Below, piece by piece: positions 39,435 through 49,188 of a DNA stretch of 64,000 nt. The stretch is from Asparagopsis taxiformis. Its lineage: Eukaryota > Rhodophyta > Florideophyceae > Bonnemaisoniales > Bonnemaisoniaceae. Numbering within the stretch: position 1 is the first letter of the stretch; every line of letters starts with the position of its first letter. Both the position numbers and the translations under genes were made by a program. The stretch covers positions 226,409 to 290,408 of the forward strand of contig JALQPE010002338.1 in NCBI GenBank assembly GCA_030407315.1, read 5' to 3'. The notes beneath the pieces were generated by a model. It did not search any database and was not told the DNA's origin. It saw only the letters and a program-made list of their open reading frames with translations.

Positions 39435-39860
39435 TCATGGTGTGAAGCTCTGGTTACCAAAACCAGCTGCTCTGGTTGGTACCGGACGGTTGATGCGCTT
39501 GTATTGCCCGTTGCCATGGGTCTTTCGCGGTACTTTGTCTAGAATGTCCACCAAATTTCCGCGACTGGAAGTCGCATTGCCCAATCCGCCCACCTCGTAG
39601 TCCTTGCGCAGATCACCGGCGACATCGCGTTTCGGTACTTTACCAATGTATTGGGGATCATCGGCAGTTATACCTCCAGAAACGCCGGATGCCCTCTGAC
39701 GGGCAAGCTTGTCACCTTCGCCACGATTGGCCGGTACGCTCACTCCTTGACGCGCTAGTGTGTTCGACTGCAGCACCAACGTGCGGTGGGCTTCTCCGAC
39801 AGCTTTAATGGCCACCGGAAGCGCAGAAGCACCTGCTACAACTGCAGTTAGTCCAAACAT
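39435..39860 (-). CDS. Small protein with N-terminal hydrophobic helix, unknown
   Basis: 141 residues from the first ATG (39860). The N-terminus MFGLTAVVAGASALPVAIKA is a mitochondrial-type or signal-anchor helix, followed by a hydrophilic G/R/N-rich body with no predicted fold (GGLGNATSSRGNLVD, then YKRINRPVPTR). The frame stays open 17 codons upstream to a TTG, so a 5' exon cannot be excluded. No family recognised. Supported mainly by codon usage and position. Confidence 0.5.
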   Translation of the reverse strand: MFGLTAVVAGASALPVAIKAVGEAHRTLVLQSNTLARQGVSVPANRGEGDKLARQRASGVSGGITADDPQYIGKVPKRDVAGDLRKDYEVGGLGNATSSRGNLVDILDKVPRKTHGNGQYKRINRPVPTRAAGFGNQSFTP

Positions 39861-40021
39861 TTCGTAGGTTGGATAGTTGCCACGCTGAGTAGCCAGTGAA
39901 TGGTCTTTCAATTTATGTATGCCTAATATTACCCTTGAAGGGTATCAGAGCTCGTGGTCAGGTCGAGATCAGCGTAGCCAATAAATGCGCACAACTTGTA
40001 CGGAAAAAGGAGATTTTTTCT

Positions 40022-41023
40022 TCAACGTAATAACACTTTCAACACCCCGCGTTCCTGGGCCCTGTCAATTGCATTCCGATAGTCACTCCTGGGATAGACA
40101 GAGTCAATCATCTCTCGTGGATCCAAGCCGTTTGCCAACATTCGTATTGCAACTGGAAACGGCCCGCATCGCGAGCCTACTATTCGAACTTCTTTCACCA
40201 CGACCGGAGTAAGATCTACTGCTCGTGCTGAATCCAGTGCTGCAGTCGATTTCAAGATGATAGTTCCACGCGGTTTGACAAACTTGATTGCTGCTTCTAG
40301 GCCGCTACAATGTCCAGTGCAGTCGGCAACAATATCAAAATAGTCCGTCATATCCGAGTCGCTTATATATTTCACAGGCACATTGAATTGCTTCGATCGA
40401 CGCTCGTCAGTGATTCTATCCCTTCCTCTGGATAACATACAAACATCTTTGCTACACTTAGATAGAACTAGCGCTACAAGCCAGCCCAGTTTACCCGCAC
40501 CAAGCACAGCAACCTCGCTCGTTCCAGGGATTTCCATCTGCTCCATGATCTGACAGGCAGCAGCGATGGGTTCAGCAAATACCGCGCTTTCGTTGCTGAC
40601 ATTTTCCGGCACGCTGTGTAAATTCTCCAGTGGAACGGTAACATACTCTGCGAAAACGCCGTCACGCCCAAAAATTCCCAATGCTGTTCGAGAGGGATCT
40701 TGCGCCCGTTCTGCAGCATTGCGAGATGGACATTGTTTGCGTACACAATTAATTTCAGCCACCACCCTACATCCAACTTGAAGCGTTGTAGCCGCACAAT
40801 TCGGACCGAAGTCGACTAGCTCGCCGATAAATTCATGCCCTATAATGAAAGTGTGATCCAGTGCCTTGTAACCTGCTAGAATCTCCAAATCAGTTCCACA
40901 TATTCCCGCGAGAATGACCTTCAACAACGCTTCACCCTCGGATGGCTCCGGTATTGGGTAATCGTGAACCAATTGAATATGGCGGGACCCATCCTCTTTC
41001 GCAAATATTGTTATCGCTTCCAT
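40022..41023 (-). CDS. Zinc-type alcohol dehydrogenase-like protein (MDR)
   Basis: 333 residues, medium-chain dehydrogenase/reductase. Catalytic-zinc ligands are kept: GICGTDLEI (Cys), IGHEFIGE (His-Glu) and FAEPIAAA (Glu). Rossmann motif AVLGAGKLGWLVA. The structural-zinc lobe, normally four Cys (CGxCxxCxxG...C), is reduced to INCVRKQCPSRN with only two cysteines, so that zinc is probably lost. LGIFGRDGVFAEYVTVP resembles bacterial MDR proteins of the threonine/sorbitol dehydrogenase branch, hinting at bacterial origin (inference). The substrate is unknown. Single exon. Confidence 0.85.
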   Translation of the reverse strand: MEAITIFAKEDGSRHIQLVHDYPIPEPSEGEALLKVILAGICGTDLEILAGYKALDHTFIIGHEFIGELVDFGPNCAATTLQVGCRVVAEINCVRKQCPSRNAAERAQDPSRTALGIFGRDGVFAEYVTVPLENLHSVPENVSNESAVFAEPIAAACQIMEQMEIPGTSEVAVLGAGKLGWLVALVLSKCSKDVCMLSRGRDRITDERRSKQFNVPVKYISDSDMTDYFDIVADCTGHCSGLEAAIKFVKPRGTIILKSTAALDSARAVDLTPVVVKEVRIVGSRCGPFPVAIRMLANGLDPREMIDSVYPRSDYRNAIDRAQERGVLKVLLR

Positions 41024-41287
41024 CGTGGACTACTCAATTCATTTCTATGACTGTTATCCCATTGTGCTCAGACGCTTTGGCAGGATGATCAAACTACAAA
41101 GAATTCAGAATTTCTAATAAAATATGAACCAGTGCACTGTTCAGTCAATTTAATTTCATATTGTAGCACGTCTTCGCTCAAGTGAAACTTTCTCACTCAG
41201 CTCCACCACTGCTCGCTCAACTTGAGACTTTCCCGACAGAAACTGAACCAAGGCACTCCGTCTCGCTCAATTCCCATACACGCCATC

Positions 41288-42775
41288 ATGGTTCTCGAGG
41301 GACTAGGGAGCCGCATTACAGGCGCTCTGCGCAAAATGACAAACTCAACTGTCATTGATGAGGATGCTCTCAAAGACATGCTCAAAGAAATCGCACACGC
41401 TCTCCTCGAAGCAGATGTTAATATTCGCAGTGTGAAGCAATTGCGGGAAAACGTCACAAATCGGGTAAGTCTTGAAGAGCTTGCTGCAGGTGTTAACAAG
41501 CGCAAGCTTATTCAAAAGGCTGTTTTTGACGAGCTATGTGCTATGCTTGACCCTGGAACGAATCCTGCGACACTGAAAAGAGGAAAGCATAATGTTGTAA
41601 TGTTTGTTGGTTTGCAGGGAAATGGAAAGACAACTTCTTGCGTAAAATATGCATACCATCATCAGCGGAAAGGGTGGAAAACTTGCCTTGTCTGTGCGGA
41701 TACATTTCGAGCTGGTGCATTTGATCAGCTAAAGCAAAATGCTACCAAAGCTAAAGTTCCATTCTACGGTTCGTACACAGAGACGGACCCAGTGAAAATT
41801 GCAACTGATGGAGTTGAACGTTTCAAAAATGAAGGATATGATCTCATTATTGTAGATACTTCTGGTCGACACAAGCAGGAAGAAGCGCTATTTGCCGAAA
41901 TGGAACAGATGGCAGAGGCGGTCGACCCTACGGACATCATTTTCGTCATGGATTCAGCAATTGGACAAGCAGCATATGATCAGGCTCTTGCCTTCAAGAG
42001 CAAGGTTAGTGTAGGGTCCATCATTATCACAAAACTTGATGGTCATGCAAAAGGTGGTGGTGCCATTTCTGCTGTATCGGCAACGGAATCACCAATCACG
42101 TTCATCGGTACCGGAGAGCATATTGATGAGCTCGAACCATTCAACACCAGAAATTTTGTGGGGCGATTGCTTGGAATGGGTGATGTGTCTGGATTTGTCA
42201 ACACCATCAAGGAGGCAGGGTTGCATGAGAACGTGGAAATGTACAAACGGATCACTGAAGGCGTGTTCACTTTGCGAGACATGTACGATCAATTCGACAG
42301 TATAGCCAAGCTGGGGCCGTTGAACAAGGTGATGGGAATGATTCCTGGAATGTCGGAACTGATGAGTAACACAAACGGGATTGATGGATCTCTACGAATC
42401 AAGCGCTTCCAAACAATGATGGATTCCATGACGGTCGAAGAAATGGAAAATCCCAAGATTAACTTTACAGCGAGTCGAAGAGAGCGTATTGCGCGTGGAA
42501 GCGGTCGACATCCTCAAGAAGTTGAAGAATTGCTGATTGAATACAAACGATTCTCAAAGGTTGTCGGCAAGGTAGGGAAGATGTCCAAGAAGAATATGAA
42601 TGTGGATCAAATGTCAAGAAACACATCACAGACATTCCAGCAGTTTTTGGATCCGAGAATGATGGCTCAATTAGGAGGACAAGGAGGAATGCAGAAGATG
42701 ATGAAAGAGCTCGCAAAGTCCATGGATGGAAAAGGAGGGTTTGGTGGATTAGGTGGTCTAGGCGGACTTGGATGA
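41288..42775 (+). CDS. SRP54: Signal recognition particle 54 kDa subunit
   Basis: GTPase that binds signal peptides and 7SL RNA in cytosolic SRP. 495 residues from the ATG at 41288 (MVLEGLGSRITGALRKM, the eukaryotic SRP54 start). N domain 1-90; G domain with GLQGNGKTTSC (G1), CADTFRAGAFDQLKQNA, VDTSGRHKQEEALFAEM (G3), TKLDGHAKGGGA (G4) and GTGEHID. M domain: GPLNKVMGMIPGM, SGRHPQEVEELL, then QQFLDPRMMAQLGGQ with a methionine-rich end and GFGGLGGLGGLG. It is the cytosolic type, since plastid SRP54 is shorter at M and has a leader. Single exon. Confidence 0.97.
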   Translation: MVLEGLGSRITGALRKMTNSTVIDEDALKDMLKEIAHALLEADVNIRSVKQLRENVTNRVSLEELAAGVNKRKLIQKAVFDELCAMLDPGTNPATLKRGKHNVVMFVGLQGNGKTTSCVKYAYHHQRKGWKTCLVCADTFRAGAFDQLKQNATKAKVPFYGSYTETDPVKIATDGVERFKNEGYDLIIVDTSGRHKQEEALFAEMEQMAEAVDPTDIIFVMDSAIGQAAYDQALAFKSKVSVGSIIITKLDGHAKGGGAISAVSATESPITFIGTGEHIDELEPFNTRNFVGRLLGMGDVSGFVNTIKEAGLHENVEMYKRITEGVFTLRDMYDQFDSIAKLGPLNKVMGMIPGMSELMSNTNGIDGSLRIKRFQTMMDSMTVEEMENPKINFTASRRERIARGSGRHPQEVEELLIEYKRFSKVVGKVGKMSKKNMNVDQMSRNTSQTFQQFLDPRMMAQLGGQGGMQKMMKELAKSMDGKGGFGGLGGLGGLG

Positions 42776-43252
42776 TGACCATGAATACGAAATTGAGTTG
42801 AATTCACACCTTAAGTTATCGCCATGGATGTATCGTTAAGCCAGTGCGTTGATATCCGGGCTAAAAGCAACTGATTTGAGAAGCTGATTGCACAAGGTAG
42901 ATTATGCCCCAGAAGTGGTGTATTGTATCGGTGTGGGGCTGTTGAAATGAACAAGCATTGATAGCCCAACGTAATATTCATCGCTCATGTCCCTAGATCG
43001 GCTTAGCTTTTGAACTTTCTGCATGGATTGTGTAATATATATATTCCAAGCAGCAACAGAGAGTTAAGTATTTTGACAAGCATATGAAGTTGGAAGGCGT
43101 CAGCAAGCAAACTCGATTTTGGGTACCTTTACAAGAATTTTCGAAACCTGTAGGAGGATAGTTCATCTATCGTCATCTAAGATATTGTTTTTTTCAATGC
43201 GGTAATAATAAGACTGCATAGAAAGTAATAGAGACTTGCACGAGTTGCGCAG
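42776..43252. other. Convergent intergenic region
   Basis: 477 bp between SRP54 and the bZIP-like gene; 3' ends only. Confidence 0.4.
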
Positions 43253-43591
43253 CTAACTGCCGTCATCCAGAGAACACCCGCCTAGTTTAGTGAGTGCATG
43301 TTTTTTGTTGAGTGCTGGAAGAAGAAATTCGATCAAGTTCCGGAGCTCGACATTTAAATGCAGAAGCCTTCTCACGTTATCTTCCAAGAGCGTCTGCCGA
43401 ATCTTGTTCTTCGTTCGAGAGCGGTGTGCTGCTTCTCTATTACGCTTTGCTCTTAACAATTTTGACCTCTCTGCTGTCATCGGAGCTTGTTCAACAGGAT
43501 GTCTTCTTGTCTCTCTGCCCCACATAATTGAAATATCAGCCTCGGTAGGGATTGTGTTGGACTGCTTATCTGTTTGGCCATGCAACGACAT
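43253..43591 (-). CDS. bZIP-like transcription factor (small)
   Basis: 112 residues from the ATG at 43591 (MSLHGQ). A basic region with the bZIP invariant N-x7-R appears in AKRNREAAHRSRTKNK, followed by leucine-rich heptads (LLEDNVRRLLHLNVELRNLI). The zipper is short, about three to four heptads. No acidic or Q-rich activation domain is seen, though the first 40 residues contain a Trp-Gly-Arg patch. The frame continues upstream to a TTG at 43669 with an ATG at 43630, so a 5' exon may be missing. Probably nuclear, dimeric and DNA-binding. Confidence 0.65.
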   Translation of the reverse strand: MSLHGQTDKQSNTIPTEADISIMWGRETRRHPVEQAPMTAERSKLLRAKRNREAAHRSRTKNKIRQTLLEDNVRRLLHLNVELRNLIEFLLPALNKKHALTKLGGCSLDDGS

Positions 43592-44112
43592 TTGGTTGAG
43601 AAAATAGAGAAAGGTAAGCTGGCTTCCGAACATAAAGAGGGGAAGGAGCGGCCAACTCTTCACGTCCAATAAGAATTACAATCTTTGTCACGTTCTCTAT
43701 GTCAAGTTTTGTCAGCTGCTCGATGATCTCGCATTTTTTAAACCACAGGCGGTCGCCTTGCTTTGTTGATTTAAATTTTACCTGTGTGAAAACAATACGA
43801 CCTGTAACTCATCGAAATGCGTTGACTGGAAAATGCCTTGGCTTGAAGCTTGCACAGCTTTCTAGCGTCTACCAGCTCTTGCAGTGCATGTAGACACAAG
43901 AATACAGTTGTGTAGAAAATGAAACGCAAAATACCTATGAGTTCCAAGAAAAAAAGTGACAACATAAAGACACCCTGTCCTAACAATGCCTGTTTCATTT
44001 TCCCGCAGTCAGTTTTATCCCTCTAGCTAGTCTGTTCTTCGAATTCCTTGTCGGGACTGATGGGCTCAGCTGCCGACTCGACCAGTCCGAACAACTGCTA
44101 TTCAATTCGCAG
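43592..44112. other. Divergent promoter region
   Basis: 521 bp. A 75-codon minus frame at 43771-43998 ends at CACACAG/GTAAAA, which looks like a splice donor and might be an upstream bZIP exon, but I found no matching acceptor. Otherwise promoters. Confidence 0.35.
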
Positions 44113-45716
44113 ATGATGTCTGTGCAAGCAGCGCGAAGCTGCCGTGTCATCACCTCCCGCTTCAATGCCATATCCCAGTTTATCCACCACCAACCATCAT
44201 GCATTCGTTACTGCGTGCATCGAACCTCTGCACGGCTACAGACGACCCGCGCTCTGCTCCAAAAGCCCGACTCTTTCTCACGCTGGTCTAGTGAAGCTTT
44301 TGCGCGCCATTCTTTTGCGGGTTATCCAGCACGCTTCTACACTGCGAAACCCAGCTCATTTGAATCATCTTCTATTCAAGAAGCATCCGGACGTAATATC
44401 GTTTTATCGCCCCCTGCTCTTGTTGTTACAAGGGAGTTTGAATGGGCTAATATTCTCGTGGGATTTGAACAGGCCAATAAGTATACTATTCGGGCTGCAC
44501 CTGGCGGTAATGTGGTGGGTTATCTAGCAGAGGTAAGTCCTAAATCGTTCCTCAGTAGCGTATACATCTTTCTACTGTGCCTCGTTTTCACACACTTCTT
44601 GTCTGTTTTACATCGGAGCTTGTTTTGTTCTATAGGAGGACTCACTTGGCAGGTCAATTACGAGGAATTTGCTACGAACACATCGTCCTTTTAAAGCTAC
44701 AGTATTTGATGTACATCGCAATCCTTTGTTCATTATCCGTCGCCCATTCTACCTCGTTTCGACATCTATTTTCGTGGAAACACCTGAGGGCGAAGTGTTG
44801 GGGGAAGTGCACATGAGCTGGCACATGTGGCGTCGTCGCTATTCCCTATATGTCAATAAGACACAGTTTGCATCAGTCAACTCGGGTTTTCTTGCCGTTG
44901 ATTTCGATATGCGTGACGTGGATGACAAAAAGATCGCCTCCGTTAATAAAGATTTCACCGGATTCGCTCGCGAAATTTTTACGGATGCGCGTCAATATGT
45001 GCTTCGTCTTGATCCGGCATATGGTATTCATCATGATGGAGAACTTATTCGCGATGCTTCTACTGTGGATTTGCAACACGAGGAATATGGTGAAATGAAA
45101 GTCGGTCTTCGCGAACGGGCAGTGATCCTTGCCACTGCGATCAGTATTGATTTTGGTAAGTTTGAACAATCCTGCCAATCTCTACATTTCATGGCGGGAC
45201 AAAATTAATATTACTTAAGGACAACCAACACAGACGAACTAACTTGCATGGGTTTATCAAATTTGCTACGCAGATTACTTTAGCGTTCACAGCCGCGGCG
45301 GACATTTACACCCGGGATTCATGCCAATGCCCATTCCTGGTGGAGGTGGTGGGGCTGCAGGCAGTGCTGCTGGTGGTGCAGCTGCAAACGCAGGTACTAT
45401 CGCAGGTGCTGATATACTGTCAGACAGCATTGGCGCTACCGAAGATGGAGGTGGGGTCGATCAAGACCCATATGCCAGTCCAGTTTACGAATCTGACCAT
45501 TCGTCCTCCGTAGATCCTGACACATCGCCAAATGACAATCATCATGAATGGGCTACATTCGAAGAACCAGACCATGGCTTCGAAGATGCACCGACAGAGG
45601 GAGATGAATGGACCGAAAGCGATGATCCCTGGGGGAGCGACCACGTTTCAGAGGATGGAGATGAAGGGGGAGGATTGTTTGGTCTGGTCAAGGGAGTATT
45701 TTTCGGCGACGACTAA
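44113..45716 (+). CDS. Mitochondrial-type phospholipid scramblase (Aim25/PLSCR), three exons
   Basis: Exons 44113-44532, 44636-45155 and 45274-45716 give 460 residues; introns are 103 nt (GTAAGT...TATAG, phase 0) and 118 nt (GTAAGT...CGCAG, phase 1). The leader (residues 1-70, R/S-rich, repeated RTTRALLQ-like basic helices) fits mitochondria. The scramblase barrel follows: FEWANILVGFEQANKYTI, then GYLAEEDSLGRSITR across intron 1, FKATVFDVHRN, FVETPEGEVLGEV, and SIDFDYFSVHSRG across intron 2, the family's closing motif. The C-terminal 130 residues are first G/A-rich (GGGGGAAGSAAGG), then very acidic, unlike animal PLSCR. Stop is 33 bp from the convergent DapB gene. Confidence 0.88.
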
Positions 45717-45749
45717 ACTCGAATACGCAGCAATTTGTACCATATGGAA

Positions 45750-46751
45750 TTACGACATCGTACCACTCCGAAGGATGTCAATCATGTTGAATACACGCTT
45801 CTGACCTCCTTGTTGACGACGGTTAGCCAAGAACTGCGCAGCGTCAACTGTTCCTGCGGCGTAGACAGCTCTACCACAGACGTTGTGTTGAAATTCAAAG
45901 TTGACGGAACCGTCGGGACTTGTCAAATGATATGTGTGGAATGCGTGACCCGTTTTGATATGCTCTCGCGGAACGTTCATTTCCTGCTCGGATCTAGACA
46001 CTTCGCGGACCTTCTCGATTTCGCCAATACTGAAGTCCAATCCAAGTTTCGTAAAAGATTCAACAACGGCTTTCGCTGTACCGGACGTATCTGCTTTTGT
46101 TGACTGATGAGACTCTTTGACATACATATCATAGCCTGAGAAAGCACCAGGGAACTCTTTTGCCATCATTTCCATCATTGCTTGAAACGCCACAATTTGC
46201 TTGCCCATGTTGGGGGCAATCACAGCATACACTCCGCTTGCAGATTCGACAGCTTTGTGCATTGCTTGGGTATCTCCGCCAGTGGTCCCGATTACAAAAC
46301 TGAGACCTGCGTCGGAATATTTTTCAACGTTTGGATTCGCTGCGGTAGGATGTGTGTAGTCTACAACAATAAGATTGGGATACTTATTACGCATTCTTTG
46401 CAGACAAGCAACATGGTCATCCGGAGTAGATAGTCTCACAGGAGCACTACCCAGCCCTGTATCGTAGAAGGAATCAGGAATAGAAGGTCCTGTCAGGGCT
46501 TCATCGGCAAGAACCAATCCCCGACGAACAACTTCCTCAGCTGTTGCTGCAGCCATTTTTCCAGGGACACCGTTCACCATCACAGCCAAACTATCAGCGA
46601 GATTTGCAGTTGTCTTATATCGCTGAGTGATCGAAGATCTTGATTTAGGCATGGTGTGAAATTGTCTGGTCGACAAAAATGTAGTTTTGGATGAAAGCGG
46701 TGCCGGATTTGATCTCATTCTGAAGTATGACGACGGTACGAAGGCATTCAT
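45750..46751 (-). CDS. DAPB: 4-hydroxy-tetrahydrodipicolinate reductase, plant type
   Basis: Second step of the diaminopimelate route to lysine, plastid in plants. 333 residues from the ATG at 46751; the first 40 (MNAFVPSSYFRMRSNPAP, S/R/F-rich) look like a transit peptide, with an alternative start MPKSRSS. Nucleotide site VMVNGVPGKMAAA; DYTHPTAANPNVE; IGTTGGD; APNMGKQIVAFQAMMEMM; catalytic ESHQSTKADTSGTAKA with the family Lys and the S-G-T; ends VFNMIDILR. The plant-type order is complete. The frame is open further upstream to 46910 without protein-like sequence. Confidence 0.93.
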   Translation of the reverse strand: MNAFVPSSYFRMRSNPAPLSSKTTFLSTRQFHTMPKSRSSITQRYKTTANLADSLAVMVNGVPGKMAAATAEEVVRRGLVLADEALTGPSIPDSFYDTGLGSAPVRLSTPDDHVACLQRMRNKYPNLIVVDYTHPTAANPNVEKYSDAGLSFVIGTTGGDTQAMHKAVESASGVYAVIAPNMGKQIVAFQAMMEMMAKEFPGAFSGYDMYVKESHQSTKADTSGTAKAVVESFTKLGLDFSIGEIEKVREVSRSEQEMNVPREHIKTGHAFHTYHLTSPDGSVNFEFQHNVCGRAVYAAGTVDAAQFLANRRQQGGQKRVFNMIDILRSGTMS

Positions 46752-47809
46752 TTTGTTTTTCTCAAAGATCCACTCGGGAAGGATCAAAGTACTTGGCATC
46801 AAAATGGAGTTGATCACGATACCAGATATCATCACGGCATATTTATGTGCTGGCTCAGGTATATAGCTCCTAAATGTTTTGATAAAGGGCATCTGATTTC
46901 CATGAATCACAGCTTTTTGTCCTCTACTTTCAACGGCGTTTTTGGCAACATCTCGCGTTCATTTATATATGTTGTGGGAAATTTTCCACCGCTGCCACTG
47001 AAACACTCACTGTCATTTATCCCTCGACTGTGATTCGTAGTCCGTGTGCGCATCGGGAGAACTCCATTTTCCACTCGAATGGCCAATCACAGCACCCAAA
47101 AAAGGGGCTGAAGATCTCAACTGCTGTTCATCTGATCCACTGATTACAACAATCGATTCGCATCCCCGGCGTACGTCCTTGCATACGAATGTGTGTCAAC
47201 GTTGGCAGAGATGATAACCACGTGTGAAACTGGAACGTCTGATTGCCTTGCCAGGTCGGCTAGACCTGTCAATCAAATAGTGGCTGTTCGAATGAACATG
47301 AAGAAAACGACCGTATTACCAGTTCATTCCAAAAAATCGTATAAAATTGATCAAAAAGATGACACTTGAGTCATATCAGATTGAATCTGTTGTGACAATT
47401 ACAAAAAAGATAATTAAGATCAAATTGTCGTCGCGTAACGTAATTGCACATAGATAGCAAATTGAGTAAAGACAGACTGTCCTTTTACTGATGAAGAAGA
47501 TGATGGCTCGATCCAAGTTCGCTACCCGAACTGGAGCCATTTTATACTACCTCTTGCGGAGGTAAAACCTGCCTAAAAACACCCACTATGTTAGTTTAGT
47601 CTATATGTGCCCCATACGGCCAGGAGTAGGCACTTTTGCTAAAATGACTAATCTTACTACTAAATAGTGACGATGCATTAGGTTAATGATAGTCCCGTAG
47701 GATAAATTATTGTGTATACTAATTACAATCCTATAGGCTGCAAATATAACGCCAATAAAACTACTCGGAGTAGGATGTTTTACGATAGAGCTAGAATTAC
47801 TCAACAACA
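46752..47809. other. Intergenic to transposon transition
   Basis: About 1.06 kb upstream of DapB. AT content rises after 47.3 kb. The part just below 47809 probably includes a remnant LTR of the copia-like element, since a minus-strand polypurine tract (AAAAGGGAGGAC) followed by TGTTGTTGAG lies at its edge; the outer limit of the LTR could not be set. Confidence 0.4.
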
Positions 47810-47869
47810 GTCCTCCCTTTTCGCCTGACTTTAATTGCTGTGGATTGACTTAGTTTCGCAACACCCACT

Positions 47870-48960
47870 GCTCCACAGGTTATTCGTCGCATTTACCGGT
47901 ATGGATGATTGTGTCCAATGCTTTGCACTTACTTGTCTTAGTAAGGGCATCGGCTGGGTTATGCTCTGACCGGACGAATCTAACATCAGAAACTTCTTGA
48001 TTCTCTTAGGCCTTTCGTACCGATGTTATGTATATCATTAGTCGTTTTTCAGCAGTGGAAGAAGACTTCGTGATGATATCGAATAAACTCCTCGAATAGG
48101 TAAAGAGTGAAAGCGGAATGCGTTACTTCAGAGGGCTTTCAAGGTCATATTGAAATGTGAACGCGTGATCGAATCCATCTGCGAATGCATAAAGTTCTCC
48201 TCCAATAACTGATAGGATAAACCTTCGACTCTTGTGGATAGGATAATGAGGAATGTGACACCTGCCGTTTGCGTCATCAAGAAGGATTATATATCCAAGC
48301 TGCGATGATAGGTCGTTATTGTTAGCAAACGACGGGTCTGAGAATACCTTTAATTTAAAAGATCAAGGATCAAACTTGCGATACATGAGAACTCTTTGTG
48401 GTTCTTTCTTCAGGTGTCGTATGATTCGATTAATTTACTTGGAAACTTCTCGAATGAAAGAGTTTTCAGTAATTTGGGCACACATGCTCACGGAACATCA
48501 TATGTATGGCCTCTATTATATTCGGATTGTTCCAATTCAAATCCAGATGACGTTGTTTTAACTTGGACACCGGCAAATTATGATATTACCGCTCTCGGGA
48601 TTTAAATTTTGCGAGCATTATTTTTGAAAGATCTTCGAACTCCTTGTCTCCGCATATGAGCGAATCATCCACGTATGTCCCAATTAAACCAACAAGTTTG
48701 TCGTCAATAAATTTGAAAAAATTGACATATCACCTACAGTCAGAGTCATGTAGAGATCGTCTTTGAGATGGTTTGAAATTGTATAGTTCCAGTAATCACC
48801 TGAACGAGAAAGACTGCATAAAGGCTTTCGCAGTTTTAGTAGTTTATGTTCCGAAAGCTTGAATTCATTCGATGGTTTCAAGTATACTTTAAGCTGGAGA
48901 AACTTAGATGATTGGAGGTAAGCTTGGCTTATATCATGGCTCCATATTCTGAATCCAAAA
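47870..48960 (-). pseudogene. Copia-like reverse transcriptase/RNase H remnant
   Basis: Minus-strand fragments: KLRKPLCSLSRSGDYWNYTI and DDLYMTLTVGDMSIF (48.7-48.85 kb), GLIGTYVDDSLICGD with the catalytic YVDD at 48664-48675, and RFVRSEHNPADALTK near 47935-47985 at the RNase H end. Frames are interrupted repeatedly. Confidence 0.8.
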
Positions 48961-49188
48961 ACTGCAGCAAGTGATACTCTTAGTCGGATAGAGCTTTAAC
49001 TCAGAGTAGTGGAATTATGAACTAAAATGTTCTTTTCTTTATCCTTGTGTCCTTGGACTAGAGAGCGAGCCTTACATATTTCAGACTCCGTGTTGACGTT
49101 CTTTATAGTCAGTACGAATATTCCATTCAAGATATTGGCGTCCTCTGGAACGTGTTTCCTGCATGCAACATTCCCGTGCCCTTTGAAG

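Noticed and set aside
43771..43998. 75-codon minus frame ending at a donor-like AG/GTAAAA
   Set aside because: Considered as a first exon of the bZIP gene, but no acceptor with a compatible phase was found before 43591.
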